From contig DATIPO010000081.1 of the NCBI GenBank assembly GCA_035471925.1, forward strand, positions 1 through 64,000: a stretch of 64,000 bases of DNA. The letters run 5' to 3'. Of this stretch, positions 9,330 to 18,375 are shown piece after piece; within the stretch, counting starts at the first letter, position 1; the number at the start of each line of letters is the position of its first letter. The stretch comes from JANQFM01 sp035471925 (GTDB lineage: Bacteria > Acidobacteriota > UBA6911 > RPQK01 > DATIPO01). A program made the position numbers and the translations under genes. The notes beneath the pieces were generated by a model. That model was not told the origin of the DNA. It made no database searches and saw only the letters and a program-made list of their open reading frames with translations.

Positions 9330-11756
9330 TCAGTCCTCTTGAAGCGGAAAGAGGGTCTTCAGCAGCTTGTCGGTGCGGTTGCGCCAGCTTGAGAAGCCGG
9401 CCCCGTCGTGCACTTCACCGCCCTCGTATTGGTAGCCTTTGGAACGCAGCATGCGGCCGAAGGCCATACCGTCGGCCCGGGCGTCCCAGCCCTCATTCTC
9501 GCTCTTCGAGTCATACTTGCCCCATTCCAGATAGACGGTCAAAGGCTGATCTTGAGGCGTGGACAGCAAGGCCGAGTATTCATCCCTGAAGGCGCTTTCG
9601 TAGACGATGGAGCGCAATCCCAGGCGGCCAAACAAGTCGGGATGCTTGGCGGCCGCATAGAAACTGGCAAAGGCAGTATAGCTGCCGCCCACCAATCCAC
9701 GGGACTCCCGATCATCGATGATCGGATAGCGCTCTTCCACAAGGGGAACGATCTCCTCAACCAGCATCCGGCGGGTGGCGTCTTTGTCCTCGCCCGTATA
9801 GCTCTGGTAGACGGTCAGTCCACTGGTGGACCCGTCGGCGCGCTCTCCGGGCGTGGGAATAAAGACCGCGATCAGCGGTTGGACGCTCTCGCCGATCAGG
9901 TTGTCGAGGGTCTGCACCATGCGGCCAAAAAGGATCTCCAAGTTGCCAGCGTGGATGTAGAGAACGGGATAGCGCTGGCCGGGCTCGTAGCCGGCCGGCA
10001 AATAGACCTTCAGCGGCAGGTGGATCTCGCGATGGCGGCTGCTGAAGGGCACCTCTTCCAACCGTCCGCGACGTGAGGGGGCAGCTTCGTAGAGGAAATC
10101 AGGAGGACGCCAGTCGGGCATGGTCACAACCGACCTGGAGTAACCATAGGACAGTTCGTCGCGCTGGGGATTCTGCTGGTCCAGGATCGACTGGTCAAAA
10201 TCTTTGAGGAAGCCGTAAGTGACTCGGGCATCGGGTTCCAGGGGGGACGAATAGTAAAAGAAGTCGGTGTCGGCGATGCGGTTCATGGGCCGGTCGGTAC
10301 GGCCTCCGAAAAGATCCGACACCAAAGCCATGTCATGACCGGGTCCGCGATAGATGAAATGCACCTTGTCGTTGTCTTCGATGACCGGGAGCCTGGGTTG
10401 CGATTGCAGAAATTGGTCGATCGCCAAAACGGGGTCGGCTGACGACTCCGTTGCGACCACCCACCGTCCGAAGTCCGACTGGGGCAGGACGCCCGGCCGT
10501 CCGCCGTCAAGAACAGTTGTAGCGCTGGCTTCCACGACGTCCACCCGGGCCAATTCCGACATGCTGCGCACATACAAACTGCCGTCGTGGAAGCTTGCGG
10601 GACTCCACACCAGGTCATCGAAGAGGTCGAGGCTGGCCATTTCCTCGTATCCCTTCGGGGAAGCTGGTCCGAGACTGAGAGAGCCGTCTTTGGTGGCGAC
10701 CACCAAGTATCCGTCCACCACGATCGGGAAACCGTCGCTGGGGGTCCGCGACTTCCAGGCGGTTTTTCCCGTCTCAGCCGAGATCGCGGTCATGATCCGA
10801 CCTGTTGGGCCGTAGATGTATCCGCCGTGGTGTACGGAAACCACATAAGTCGAGCGGATCGAGCGGCTTGTCCACACTTCCCGGGCTCCGCCCTCCTCGG
10901 CGCCAATGAGCTCAAAGAGCTTCGATCCGGAGGCTCGGTTCTTCAAAAAGAAGCGATCATCGGAGATCGGGACGATGTTGCTGCTCTGGCTCCCGATGTC
11001 TGAGGCATCGCCCCCGTGCTCAACCGCCCAAAGCTGTCTTCCGTTTCGGGGATCAACCCCGAACAGGCGCTTGTCCCCGACTCCTATGAGAAGCGGCTCC
11101 CCCCGGAAGGTCGTGAGAAAAGGAGACTGGTAATTCACGGCCCCCTCGCAACAGACCCAGCGCACCTCGCCAGAAGCGGCCTCGAAGGACGCGATGGCTG
11201 CATCCTTGCCGCCGGTTTGCACGATCACCGCGTCTCCAAAGGGGACGGGAGAGGTCGCGTATCCGTAAAAAGGAACCGGGGCTTCGTGATCGGTCGGCAG
11301 ATTGGTACTCCACAGCTCACTGCCGTCGGACAAATCGAGGGCGACCAAGCGTCCGCCTGTGTCCACGATGAAGACTCTTCCCTCTGCAATCATCGGCGTC
11401 GAGATGGGACCGTCCTTCGAACCCCAGTGTCCCGGATACCTGGGCGCGATGCCGGTCCGCCAGCGTTCCTCCCCTGTGGCAACGTCAAAAGCCGCCACAA
11501 CGTCCTGCTCGCCCGAGGCGAAGGCCGTGACGGCGGTTCCTCCAAGCAGCGAGATGGCCGAGTATCCAGGTCCCAGAGGCCTCTTCCAAGCCACTTCGAG
11601 GCGGTATTGACGGTCCGGCTCGAATGTCCCGGTATTCTCAATGCTGAGATCCATGTGAGGACCTCGCCAATGAGGCCAGTCTTCGCCCGCCCAACCACTC
11701 AGGTTGGCTACACAGAACAGTACAAAAACAGAAATGAAGTCACGACCGCTACTCAT
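9330..11756 (-). CDS. Secreted PQQ-like propeller fused to an enterochelin-esterase-type hydrolase
   Basis: This 808-aa protein has three visible parts after a signal peptide (VFVLFCVANLSGWAG). Residues about 25-430 form a PQQ/BamB-like propeller that starts with DWPHWRGP and carries blade motifs such as VVAAFDVATGEERW, LVALDLSDGSELW and ISAETGKTAWK. Residues about 455-540 resemble the early-set module before enterochelin-type esterases (VHFIYRGPG, then YYSSPLEPDARVTYGF). Residues about 575-808 are an esterase of the Esterase-D/Fes fold: VYLPAGYEPGQRYPVLYIHAG, nucleophile elbow GLVGGSYTA, a candidate acid in YLEWGKYD, and a histidine in EVHDGAGFSSWR. The triad therefore looks complete. The substrate is unknown. 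Each half is common alone; the combination in one chain is less usual. Confidence 0.85.
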   Translation of the reverse strand: MSSGRDFISVFVLFCVANLSGWAGEDWPHWRGPHMDLSIENTGTFEPDRQYRLEVAWKRPLGPGYSAISLLGGTAVTAFASGEQDVVAAFDVATGEERWRTGIAPRYPGHWGSKDGPISTPMIAEGRVFIVDTGGRLVALDLSDGSELWSTNLPTDHEAPVPFYGYATSPVPFGDAVIVQTGGKDAAIASFEAASGEVRWVCCEGAVNYQSPFLTTFRGEPLLIGVGDKRLFGVDPRNGRQLWAVEHGGDASDIGSQSSNIVPISDDRFFLKNRASGSKLFELIGAEEGGAREVWTSRSIRSTYVVSVHHGGYIYGPTGRIMTAISAETGKTAWKSRTPSDGFPIVVDGYLVVATKDGSLSLGPASPKGYEEMASLDLFDDLVWSPASFHDGSLYVRSMSELARVDVVEASATTVLDGGRPGVLPQSDFGRWVVATESSADPVLAIDQFLQSQPRLPVIEDNDKVHFIYRGPGHDMALVSDLFGGRTDRPMNRIADTDFFYYSSPLEPDARVTYGFLKDFDQSILDQQNPQRDELSYGYSRSVVTMPDWRPPDFLYEAAPSRRGRLEEVPFSSRHREIHLPLKVYLPAGYEPGQRYPVLYIHAGNLEILFGRMVQTLDNLIGESVQPLIAVFIPTPGERADGSTSGLTVYQSYTGEDKDATRRMLVEEIVPLVEERYPIIDDRESRGLVGGSYTAFASFYAAAKHPDLFGRLGLRSIVYESAFRDEYSALLSTPQDQPLTVYLEWGKYDSKSENEGWDARADGMAFGRMLRSKGYQYEGGEVHDGAGFSSWRNRTDKLLKTLFPLQED

Positions 11757-12072
11757 CCAACCTCCACAGCGTCATCGCCTCAAGGCCCTGGGTGAAATCA
11801 TTTGCCCATACCCGACCTTGAGGTACTGGCGAGAAAACACCTGCTATTTGCAATGGTGAAATAGCTTGCGCGAAGCTTAGCAGATTTGTCTGACTCAGGC
11901 AACCGGCGAGCTGCGATGGATCGACTCCTGTCCGTCATCGCCTCGGTGTAGTCGTCGGGCTTAGGCGGACCAATGCGACAACCAGCCTCATCCGATGCCT
12001 TGAGGCGCGATCTATCCAGGCCTCGCAGTTGCTTCCAGCGACTGGAAACATGAGGCGTCAGGACGCTGATCC
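11757..12072. other. Intergenic, no gene recognised
   Basis: These 316 bases lie between two minus-strand genes. A minus-strand frame gives a short peptide with no recognisable domain and no ribosome binding site. I see no strong hairpin. The promoter of the PQQ-esterase gene probably lies upstream of 11756, but I could not pick out boxes with confidence. Confidence 0.4.
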
Positions 12073-13680
12073 TTAGAACCTGGAGGAACGGATCCAGGTG
12101 TCGGATCGGGACCAACTGGCCTGGAAGTCCTTTTCCACCTCGGGCGAGGATTTACCCTGGGCCTCGAGGGCCTGCAACAGGCCGTAGAGCGACCAGCCGT
12201 TATGAGGGTGGTCCTCCAGCTCCTGGCGGTAGACGCGTTCGGCGTCCGCCGGACGACTGGCCTCCAGCAGCGCGGCACCCAGCCAATGTCGGATCGAGAA
12301 CGGCAACGGTTCAGGCTCATCGTATTCCAGTTCGTCCTCTAGCGGGACGGCCGCCTCGAGAACCTTTATGGCTGCTTCGATGTCGCCTTCCTGCCGGAGG
12401 ATCTCGCCCTCAAGGATCGCGGCCGCCACGCCCAGAAGGTTCCTGGCTGGGTGACGCCGGTACTCGGCCTCCGAAGTCTGGGCCCGTTGGCGCACCCGCC
12501 GCAAGTAAACCTCGGCGAAGTCGGCTTCACCCGTCCTCAGTCGGGCATAGCCCTGCCCGAAGTCCCACATCCCCTGGGTCACATCGTGCTCGCCCTGCTT
12601 CTCCAGCTCCAAGATTTCGTCAAAGCGGCCGAAGCGCACCAGGGTGAGGACGTGGTAGATGCTGTCGCCCCGCAGCTTGGCATAGTCCTTACCGGCTTGG
12701 ACGGCGATGGCGCCTTGGCCATCCATGGAGGCAGCATAGAGCAGCATATGGAGATTGTGGGACGGGTAGATGGCCACGCCTTCGTCGAACTCGGCTTTCA
12801 GGTCCGAGTGCCAGGCCGCCAAATTGGCGCGAACGCTGTCACCCCAGCGTCCGACTTCGTTGAAGGTGTGCGAGGGCATGTGCTGAATATGGCTGGCCCC
12901 TGGAATGGCCCTGCCCAGATGCTCGGCGCAGGGCTCCGCCAAGTCCGGACGCACCGTCGACTCGGTGGCGTGAATATACAGGTGACAGGCCCCGGGATGG
13001 GTGATGTCGGCCTCCAATACCTTCTCGAAGATGGAGTGTATCTTCTGGATCTCCGGGTCCTCGATATCCCGATAGCCCCGACGCGGCTGCAACAGAAACA
13101 GCGCCTCTCCATAGAGCGTCTGAGCATCGAGGTCCTCCGGGTAGCGTTGAGCGAGCCGGCCCATGGCCTCGGCGTAAGCCTTGTCCTGCTCTTCCCGCTC
13201 GTCGGGGTCAAAGTCTTCCACGTAGCGGACAGCCATGGCTTCGATGAAGGCCCTCTCCTTTTCGCTGGCATGCTCCTTCAGATCCAGCGCCTTCTGTATG
13301 GCCCGATAGGCGTGGGGCGCCTCCTCTTCCCGCATTTTGCCGTTCAGATATGAGCCCCAGGTCCAGGCCTCGCCCCAGTAGCAGATCGCGCACTCGGGAT
13401 CGAACTTGTGAGCCTCGCGAAAAGACCGCGTGGCATTCTGCTTGGAGAAGGCGTACATCAACTGAAAGCCCTGATCGAAGTACTGCTGGGCCTCCTTGCT
13501 GCTGGAAGAAATCGGCCTCGTGAACGGTCCCAGAGCTTTCTCGTAGAGTGGGATCGGCTGCGAGAAAACCTCGGGCAACTCGGGTTCCTCCTCATCGCTC
13601 TTCCTGGTCTCCTCGGCCAAAACTCCTGAAGCCACCGCGATCATCACAAGCCAAAACAACGCCCTGGAGAAAAAAGCCAT
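12073..13680 (-). CDS. Secreted TPR-repeat protein
   Basis: The product is 535 aa from the ATG at 13680, preceded by AAGGTGA; a GTG three codons upstream is also possible. It has a signal peptide (ALFWLVMIAVASGVLA) and then the module LGPFTRPISSSSKEAQQYFDQG followed by MYAFSKQNATRSF and FDPECAICYWGEA. This is the start of a family of large bacterial TPR proteins. Helical repeats continue over the rest, with conserved HLYIHATE and HMPSHTF segments. Their pattern of His and Glu is typical of the family and hints at a metal or ligand site. The C-terminal third has classical TPR units (AERVYRQELEDHPHNGWSLYGL). The biochemical role is unknown; a periplasmic scaffold is the family expectation. Confidence 0.82.
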   Translation of the reverse strand: MAFFSRALFWLVMIAVASGVLAEETRKSDEEEPELPEVFSQPIPLYEKALGPFTRPISSSSKEAQQYFDQGFQLMYAFSKQNATRSFREAHKFDPECAICYWGEAWTWGSYLNGKMREEEAPHAYRAIQKALDLKEHASEKERAFIEAMAVRYVEDFDPDEREEQDKAYAEAMGRLAQRYPEDLDAQTLYGEALFLLQPRRGYRDIEDPEIQKIHSIFEKVLEADITHPGACHLYIHATESTVRPDLAEPCAEHLGRAIPGASHIQHMPSHTFNEVGRWGDSVRANLAAWHSDLKAEFDEGVAIYPSHNLHMLLYAASMDGQGAIAVQAGKDYAKLRGDSIYHVLTLVRFGRFDEILELEKQGEHDVTQGMWDFGQGYARLRTGEADFAEVYLRRVRQRAQTSEAEYRRHPARNLLGVAAAILEGEILRQEGDIEAAIKVLEAAVPLEDELEYDEPEPLPFSIRHWLGAALLEASRPADAERVYRQELEDHPHNGWSLYGLLQALEAQGKSSPEVEKDFQASWSRSDTWIRSSRF

Positions 13681-14173
13681 CTGCTTCACCTTAGTTGCCC
13701 ACCTTTCCCAATTTCATTCAACCCGCCCCACGGGGACCTGACCGGGTCTTTCTGTGCCAAGCCGGTCCCGTGCGGATTCTGCCAGTTTTGAAGGCCGCTC
13801 GGATGCCGCCGAGTCTAGCAACACGTCAAATCCGGGGCAAGAAGATTTAACAATGCTGACAGAAATTGCTGAGGCGTTTCTTCTCTTCCACTCGTTGTAG
13901 CGACTAAGCCTGAGCGAACAGAAACCAAAGGCAATGCTGGCTCGATCACGGAGTTTGCTTCCTTTCGTGGGACCCTGGAGGGGGATTTTTCCTCTCAGCC
14001 TCTTCATGTTCGATGATGAATCCTGAAAATGCTTGCGTCGCGCCTGATGCAACCAGTATCATACATTGCACTTTTCGTGGACGAACATCCTTCGAAATCC
14101 CGTGGAAGCCCGAGAATCCATGTTGAACCGGAGCGCCGCCAGGGCGACAACTCCAACCAGGGAAGGAGACCTC
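13681..14173. other. Divergent intergenic region, no gene recognised
   Basis: This 493-bp space separates the divergent TPR and MopE-like genes and must carry both promoters. It is less GC-rich in places than the flanking genes. I found no open frame of convincing composition and no clear operator. A frame open upstream of 14174 is not used because the ribosome binding site at 14161-14168 fixes the start. Confidence 0.45.
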
Positions 14174-16267
14174 ATGCTACCGAAGACAAGAACCCGAAGG
14201 CCCGATGCCGGTCTTCACTCACTCAACCAAAAAACGATAGGAGTCCGATTGTGCCTCGTCCTTGGCCTGATCGCGCTCTTGAGCGGGGCGACAACTCTGG
14301 CCCAGGAGCCCGGCCCAGTTCCTGCCGAGCAGCAGCCGGACCCTGAAGCCGAGTCTGTGGCGGTCGGCTCCTACCTCCTTGAAATCGACATGGGAGCCGA
14401 AACGCCCGTGAGGATGCTGGCCGTGCTCAACCGGGACGGCATTTTCCAGGCCACCGCCATCCAGCCGCTGGTGGCCAGCGACCTTTCCTTCCGCAGCGAT
14501 CTGCTTCCGGCCAGGTTCTTCCGGGAAGAGGTCCGCCATCTGGGCGCTTGGCGAATGTCCGAAGACGGCCATGCGATGTTCAACGCCCTTCACCTGGGCA
14601 GCCCCGACAGCATCTCCGCGCGGACACGCCGCGAGGGAACGATCATCCGTACCAGCGGTACGCTTACGGTCAGCGAAGCAGGCGACCAGATTTCAGGCGA
14701 GCTCTCTCAGCGCTTCTATGTGAGCTCGGAAGACCCCCTGCTCAGCGAGTCGGTTCCATTTGCCGAAGTGGGCCCTTACGCCTTCACGGGACGGCGGATC
14801 CTGGCCGGTGAAGACACCGACACCGCCCTGCACACGCGGGGCCAGAACAAGCTCGATATTTGCCACATCGATCAGGAGACCGGCGACATCATTGAAATCA
14901 GCATCGCCGAGCCGGCCTTTCCGGCCCACACCATGCACGGGGACTACATCGTTCCCACCTTCTATCAAGACTTGGACGGCGACCTGGTGGGCAATCCCGC
15001 GGTGTCTGTCACTCAGTGCGTGGCGCCGGAAGGTTTCGTCCCCGCCTCCAACGGCGAGGACTGCAACGACAACGCCAGCTCCTGCACCAGCGACTGCGCC
15101 AGCGACAGCGACAATGACGGACGTCCCGATTGCACCGACCAGTGCTCGGACGCCGACGGCGACGGCTACGGCATGGACGCCTCAGGCGACACTGTGGGAG
15201 GCGCACCCTTTGCGGTGGGCCAGTGCACCACCGACGGCTCTACGCCCTGCGACATCGGCCCGGCCTGCCTGGGCGAAGACTGCGACGACAATGACCCCGC
15301 CGTCAATCCAGGCGCCATGGAAGTCTGCGACTTCATCGACAACAACTGCGACGGAAGCATCGACGAAGGCTTCGACCAAGACAACGACGGCTTCAAGACT
15401 TGCGAAGACGACTGTGACGACAACGACCCCAACGTCTTCCCAGGAGCCTCCGACGCTCTGTGCAACGGAATCGACAACGACTGCGACGGCATGACAGACG
15501 AGGATTATATGACCACGCCCACCATGTGCGGCGTCGGCGAGTGTTCCGCCACCGGATCGCTGGTTTGCAGCATGGGCTCAGAGAACGACACCTGCACGCC
15601 GGGAACGCCGGTGCCTGAGGTCTGCGGCGACGGACTGGACAATAACTGCAACGGTGCGGTTGACGAAGGCTGCACGACCAAGACCGTCTTCGTCTCCAGC
15701 GCATTGTTCGACGGCAACTTCGGCAACGGCCAGGACAACACGCTGGGCCACCTGCTGGCCGACGCGGAGTGCCAGACTTTGGCCAACAACGCCGGACTGG
15801 GCGGGACCTACAAGGCCTGGATCAGCGGGCGCGTCGACACCGGCGAGGGCCCCCTTCCCCACGGCGTGGACGACCGCTTCACTATGAACACCGGTCCCTA
15901 CCAACTGCTCGACGGCACCAAGGTGGCTGACAACTGGACCGACTTGACCGACGGCAGCCTCGACCATGCCATCGACCGCACCGAACTCAACATGCCCGTC
16001 AGCGGCGAGGTCCGCGTCTGGACCAACACCACCACCAGCGGGCAGGCCTGGGACAATTCCACCAATTGCGCCCTCGGTCCCGGTCCCGACGGAGTACCCG
16101 GCATCATCAGTTGGACCTGCGGCTCACCGGATTTTTCGCCGGGCGACTGTGCCAATCAGTCCGGCAAGTTCGGATTGGCCACCTCGACCACGGGGTCCTG
16201 GACGGGCACTTCGTCCAGCAACACCGCCTGTACCAACTTGTTCCGCCTCTACTGCTTCGAGCAGTAA
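14174..16267 (+). CDS. Secreted MopE-type metal-binding-motif protein with DUF1554 domain
   Basis: The 697-aa product starts at the ATG behind GGAAGGAG (14161-14168). An N-terminal hydrophobic stretch (LCLVLGLIALLSGATTLAQ) is a signal peptide. Residues about 40-250 are an unassigned beta-rich region. Residues about 255-500 are Asp/Cys-rich with repeated putative metal-binding units of the MopE kind: EDCDDNDPAVNPGAMEVC, DNNCDGSIDEGF, CDDNDPNVFPGA, DNDCDGMTDEDY and DNNCNGAVDEGC. About 180 C-terminal residues form a DUF1554-like domain: TVFVSSALFDGNFG, ADAECQTLANNAGL, YKAWIS, and the end CTNLFRLYCFEQ. By family it is a secreted or surface protein; calcium or copper binding is plausible but unproven. 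A strong hairpin follows the stop codon. Confidence 0.85.
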   Translation: MLPKTRTRRPDAGLHSLNQKTIGVRLCLVLGLIALLSGATTLAQEPGPVPAEQQPDPEAESVAVGSYLLEIDMGAETPVRMLAVLNRDGIFQATAIQPLVASDLSFRSDLLPARFFREEVRHLGAWRMSEDGHAMFNALHLGSPDSISARTRREGTIIRTSGTLTVSEAGDQISGELSQRFYVSSEDPLLSESVPFAEVGPYAFTGRRILAGEDTDTALHTRGQNKLDICHIDQETGDIIEISIAEPAFPAHTMHGDYIVPTFYQDLDGDLVGNPAVSVTQCVAPEGFVPASNGEDCNDNASSCTSDCASDSDNDGRPDCTDQCSDADGDGYGMDASGDTVGGAPFAVGQCTTDGSTPCDIGPACLGEDCDDNDPAVNPGAMEVCDFIDNNCDGSIDEGFDQDNDGFKTCEDDCDDNDPNVFPGASDALCNGIDNDCDGMTDEDYMTTPTMCGVGECSATGSLVCSMGSENDTCTPGTPVPEVCGDGLDNNCNGAVDEGCTTKTVFVSSALFDGNFGNGQDNTLGHLLADAECQTLANNAGLGGTYKAWISGRVDTGEGPLPHGVDDRFTMNTGPYQLLDGTKVADNWTDLTDGSLDHAIDRTELNMPVSGEVRVWTNTTTSGQAWDNSTNCALGPGPDGVPGIISWTCGSPDFSPGDCANQSGKFGLATSTTGSWTGTSSSNTACTNLFRLYCFEQ

Positions 16268-16276
16268 GACCCAACG

Positions 16277-16307
16277 GCCGGGGGGGGGAGCACCACCTCC
16301 CCCCGGC
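16277..16307 (+). terminator. GC-rich hairpin after the MopE-like gene
   Basis: Ten bases after the stop, the arm GCCGGGGGGGGGAG pairs with CCTCCCCCCGGC across a short CAC-type loop. The stem is very stable, but only a weak T-rich stretch (CATATCATTT) follows. It is a likely terminator or mRNA 3' end. Confidence 0.55.
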
Positions 16308-16391
16308 ATATCATTTCTCCTGGTCCCGAAGACCGCTCTCTTTCCTGAAGACTCCGCTGGAAGCCCGACCGGGTCAGGCATCGCAATCCGC

Positions 16392-16730
16392 ATGGTGTAT
16401 ACTCCCAGAGTGACCTTCACCAAAGCACTTCGGTTTTGTGTCTGGCTGGCCCTGCTTTTGATCGCCGGCGTCGTGGTCGATGCAGCCGTTTGCCTGGATT
16501 GCCCCTCCGAACCCCTGTCAGCCGGGGGCGAAGATCACGAGGGTGAGAGCAGTGTCGAGAACGGCTGCTCGCTCTGTCTGTGCCGGGTAGTGGACGATTC
16601 GCTTGCCGTGGACTCCGTTGGGCTTTGGTCGACGACCGCGTCCTCCTTTTCCTCCTCTTCCTACGGGCTCCTGCTCCCCTCTTCCTTGGAGCACCCGCCC
16701 CAGCAGGCCACGTTTCTGACTGCGGCTTGA
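16392..16730 (+). CDS. Small Cys-containing membrane protein upstream of metal RND genes
   Basis: This 112-aa frame begins with an ATG at 16392; a GTG at 16410 is an alternative. One hydrophobic helix (FCVWLALLLIAGVVVDAAV) is followed by CLDCPSEP, an acidic stretch (GGEDHEGESSVENG) and a second cysteine cluster, CSLCLC. The C-terminus is Ser-rich with no second clear helix. The pattern of signal anchor, CxxC and CxxCxC resembles small accessory proteins often found before heavy-metal efflux genes, and it lies 166 bp upstream of an RND adaptor on the same strand. I do not recognise the family. A metal-related role is inferred from position and cysteines only. Confidence 0.6.
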   Translation: MVYTPRVTFTKALRFCVWLALLLIAGVVVDAAVCLDCPSEPLSAGGEDHEGESSVENGCSLCLCRVVDDSLAVDSVGLWSTTASSFSSSSYGLLLPSSLEHPPQQATFLTAA

Positions 16731-16896
16731 TGATGGAACGGGGCCCGGCCAGCATTGCCGCGCACTCTGGCTGACCCGCTTTCCACGACTCACCGCATCG
16801 CCAATCTCTGAGAACGCCGGCCAGAATTCCAAGCTAAGGGCACGCAGTGGCCTTGGTCGATAGCCGATCTGCCTTCCACCAGCCAGGAGAGCTTTA

Positions 16897-18159
16897 ATGA
16901 CCACCATGAAAAAGACCGCCGTACTGGCTCTGTTGGTGATGTTCAGCGCCTGCGGGACGCCCCCGAGGGAGGGTTCCGACGAGGCAGGGGATGAACACGC
17001 TTCCCATGAAGACACCCACCACGCCGAGCACGACAGTTCCCCGCGGGTGCTGGCACTTGACTCCGAAGCTGTAGCCCAGGCTGGGATCCAAGTTGAACTC
17101 AGCCGGAGTGAAAGCTTCGAGGAAATCGTCGTTGCCACCGGTGAGGCCAGGCCCGACGAATCGGCCATCGCTCACATCCGGCCCCTGTCCGGAGGCGTCG
17201 TGAGAAAGGTCCTGGTCAACAAGGGTGATCGCGTTGGCAGCGGGCAGACGCTCCTGGTCTACGACAACGTGGAACTGGGAATGTTGCTGGGTCTTTACAG
17301 GAGCCGTTTGGCCGACCTTCGTCAGGCATCGGCGCGGCGTGAGGTTGCCGACAAGCAGTTGGATCGGTCCAGAGTGCTCCTGCAGAGCCAGGCCATCGCT
17401 GAAAGGGAGTTTGAGTTGCGTCAGGCTGAGCAGGTCGAAGCGCTGGAGACGGAGCGGCGCGCTGGCTACGCGATGGAGGAGGTCGAGGTCAGGTTGGTCC
17501 GCCTGGGGTATTCCCAAGACGACCTCACCCGCATCGCCGACAGCCCGGAGCCGCCGGGACCCCGGGCGTCCTGGACGCCGATTCGGGCCCCGTTCGAGGG
17601 TACCGTGACGGCCTTCGACCTGAGCGTCGGCGAAGTGGTTTCGCCTGAACGCGTCCTGATGACCATCATCGACCTCTCCCGGGTGTGGGTTCTGGCCGAC
17701 GTCTTCGAACGGGATTTGGGCGCGGTCCACGGCGCCCAGACGGCCCGCGTACACTTCAACGCTCATCCGGAGCGGGTGTTCCCGGCCACAATTACCTACC
17801 AGGGAGATGTCCTCGATCCGGCCACCCGAACGGCCAAGTTGCGCTGCGTGGTGCAGAACCACCAGGGCCTGATCAAGCTGGGGATGTTCGCCCGAGTAGA
17901 GATCCCCACCGACCGGCAACGCCAGGCAGTGACAGTTCCCGCACAGGCCTTGCAGAGAATCCGGGAGCAGACCTTGGTCTTCGTGGAGGAAGCTCATGGA
18001 CGTTTCGTCCTGCGGCAGGTGGTCGTGCTGGGAGAGCAAGCGGGGCGCGTCGGCTTGGCCGAGGGCCTGCAAGAAGGCGAACGAGTCGTGGTGCAAGGCA
18101 GCTTCGCCTTGAAGTCGGAACTGTTGCGCGAACAGTTGGGAGGCGGCCATGCCCATTAG
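16897..18159 (+). CDS. Heavy-metal RND efflux periplasmic adaptor (CzcB/CusB-like lipoprotein)
   Basis: The 420-aa protein begins at ATG 16897 behind AGGAGA (16885-16890). It has a lipoprotein signal with lipobox FSAC, then a His/Asp/Glu-rich stretch around residues 27-45 (EHASHEDTHHAEHDSS) that suits metal capture. The membrane-fusion fold follows: barrel-sandwich half-motif IRPLSGGVVRKVLVNKGDRV, an alpha-hairpin (residues about 140-200), the second lipoyl half (PIRAPFEGTVTAFDLSVGEVV), then beta-barrel and membrane-proximal domains (VWVLADVFERDLG and TVPAQALQRI). It bridges the inner-membrane pump encoded next to an outer-membrane channel. The pump gene follows after 216 bp with no obvious gene between. 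Confidence 0.9.
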   Translation: MTTMKKTAVLALLVMFSACGTPPREGSDEAGDEHASHEDTHHAEHDSSPRVLALDSEAVAQAGIQVELSRSESFEEIVVATGEARPDESAIAHIRPLSGGVVRKVLVNKGDRVGSGQTLLVYDNVELGMLLGLYRSRLADLRQASARREVADKQLDRSRVLLQSQAIAEREFELRQAEQVEALETERRAGYAMEEVEVRLVRLGYSQDDLTRIADSPEPPGPRASWTPIRAPFEGTVTAFDLSVGEVVSPERVLMTIIDLSRVWVLADVFERDLGAVHGAQTARVHFNAHPERVFPATITYQGDVLDPATRTAKLRCVVQNHQGLIKLGMFARVEIPTDRQRQAVTVPAQALQRIREQTLVFVEEAHGRFVLRQVVVLGEQAGRVGLAEGLQEGERVVVQGSFALKSELLREQLGGGHAH

Positions 18160-18375
18160 GGCCGCCGGGGCCACGGGGAGGCCACAAGGTTTGCACACCA
18201 ATCGAGTTCACGGCGGACTGCTCAGCAGCCCATGTGCTCCCGGCCCTATGAAGCAGTTCCCTACACCTCGATGGCCAAGCGGGGTATGGAAAGGTCAGAT
18301 TTCGGCGTCCAGGGTCAATGTTCCAACTCATCGCGGCAGCGCAGGACGGCCTGGCAGGACCGGTGGAGGCCCGCC

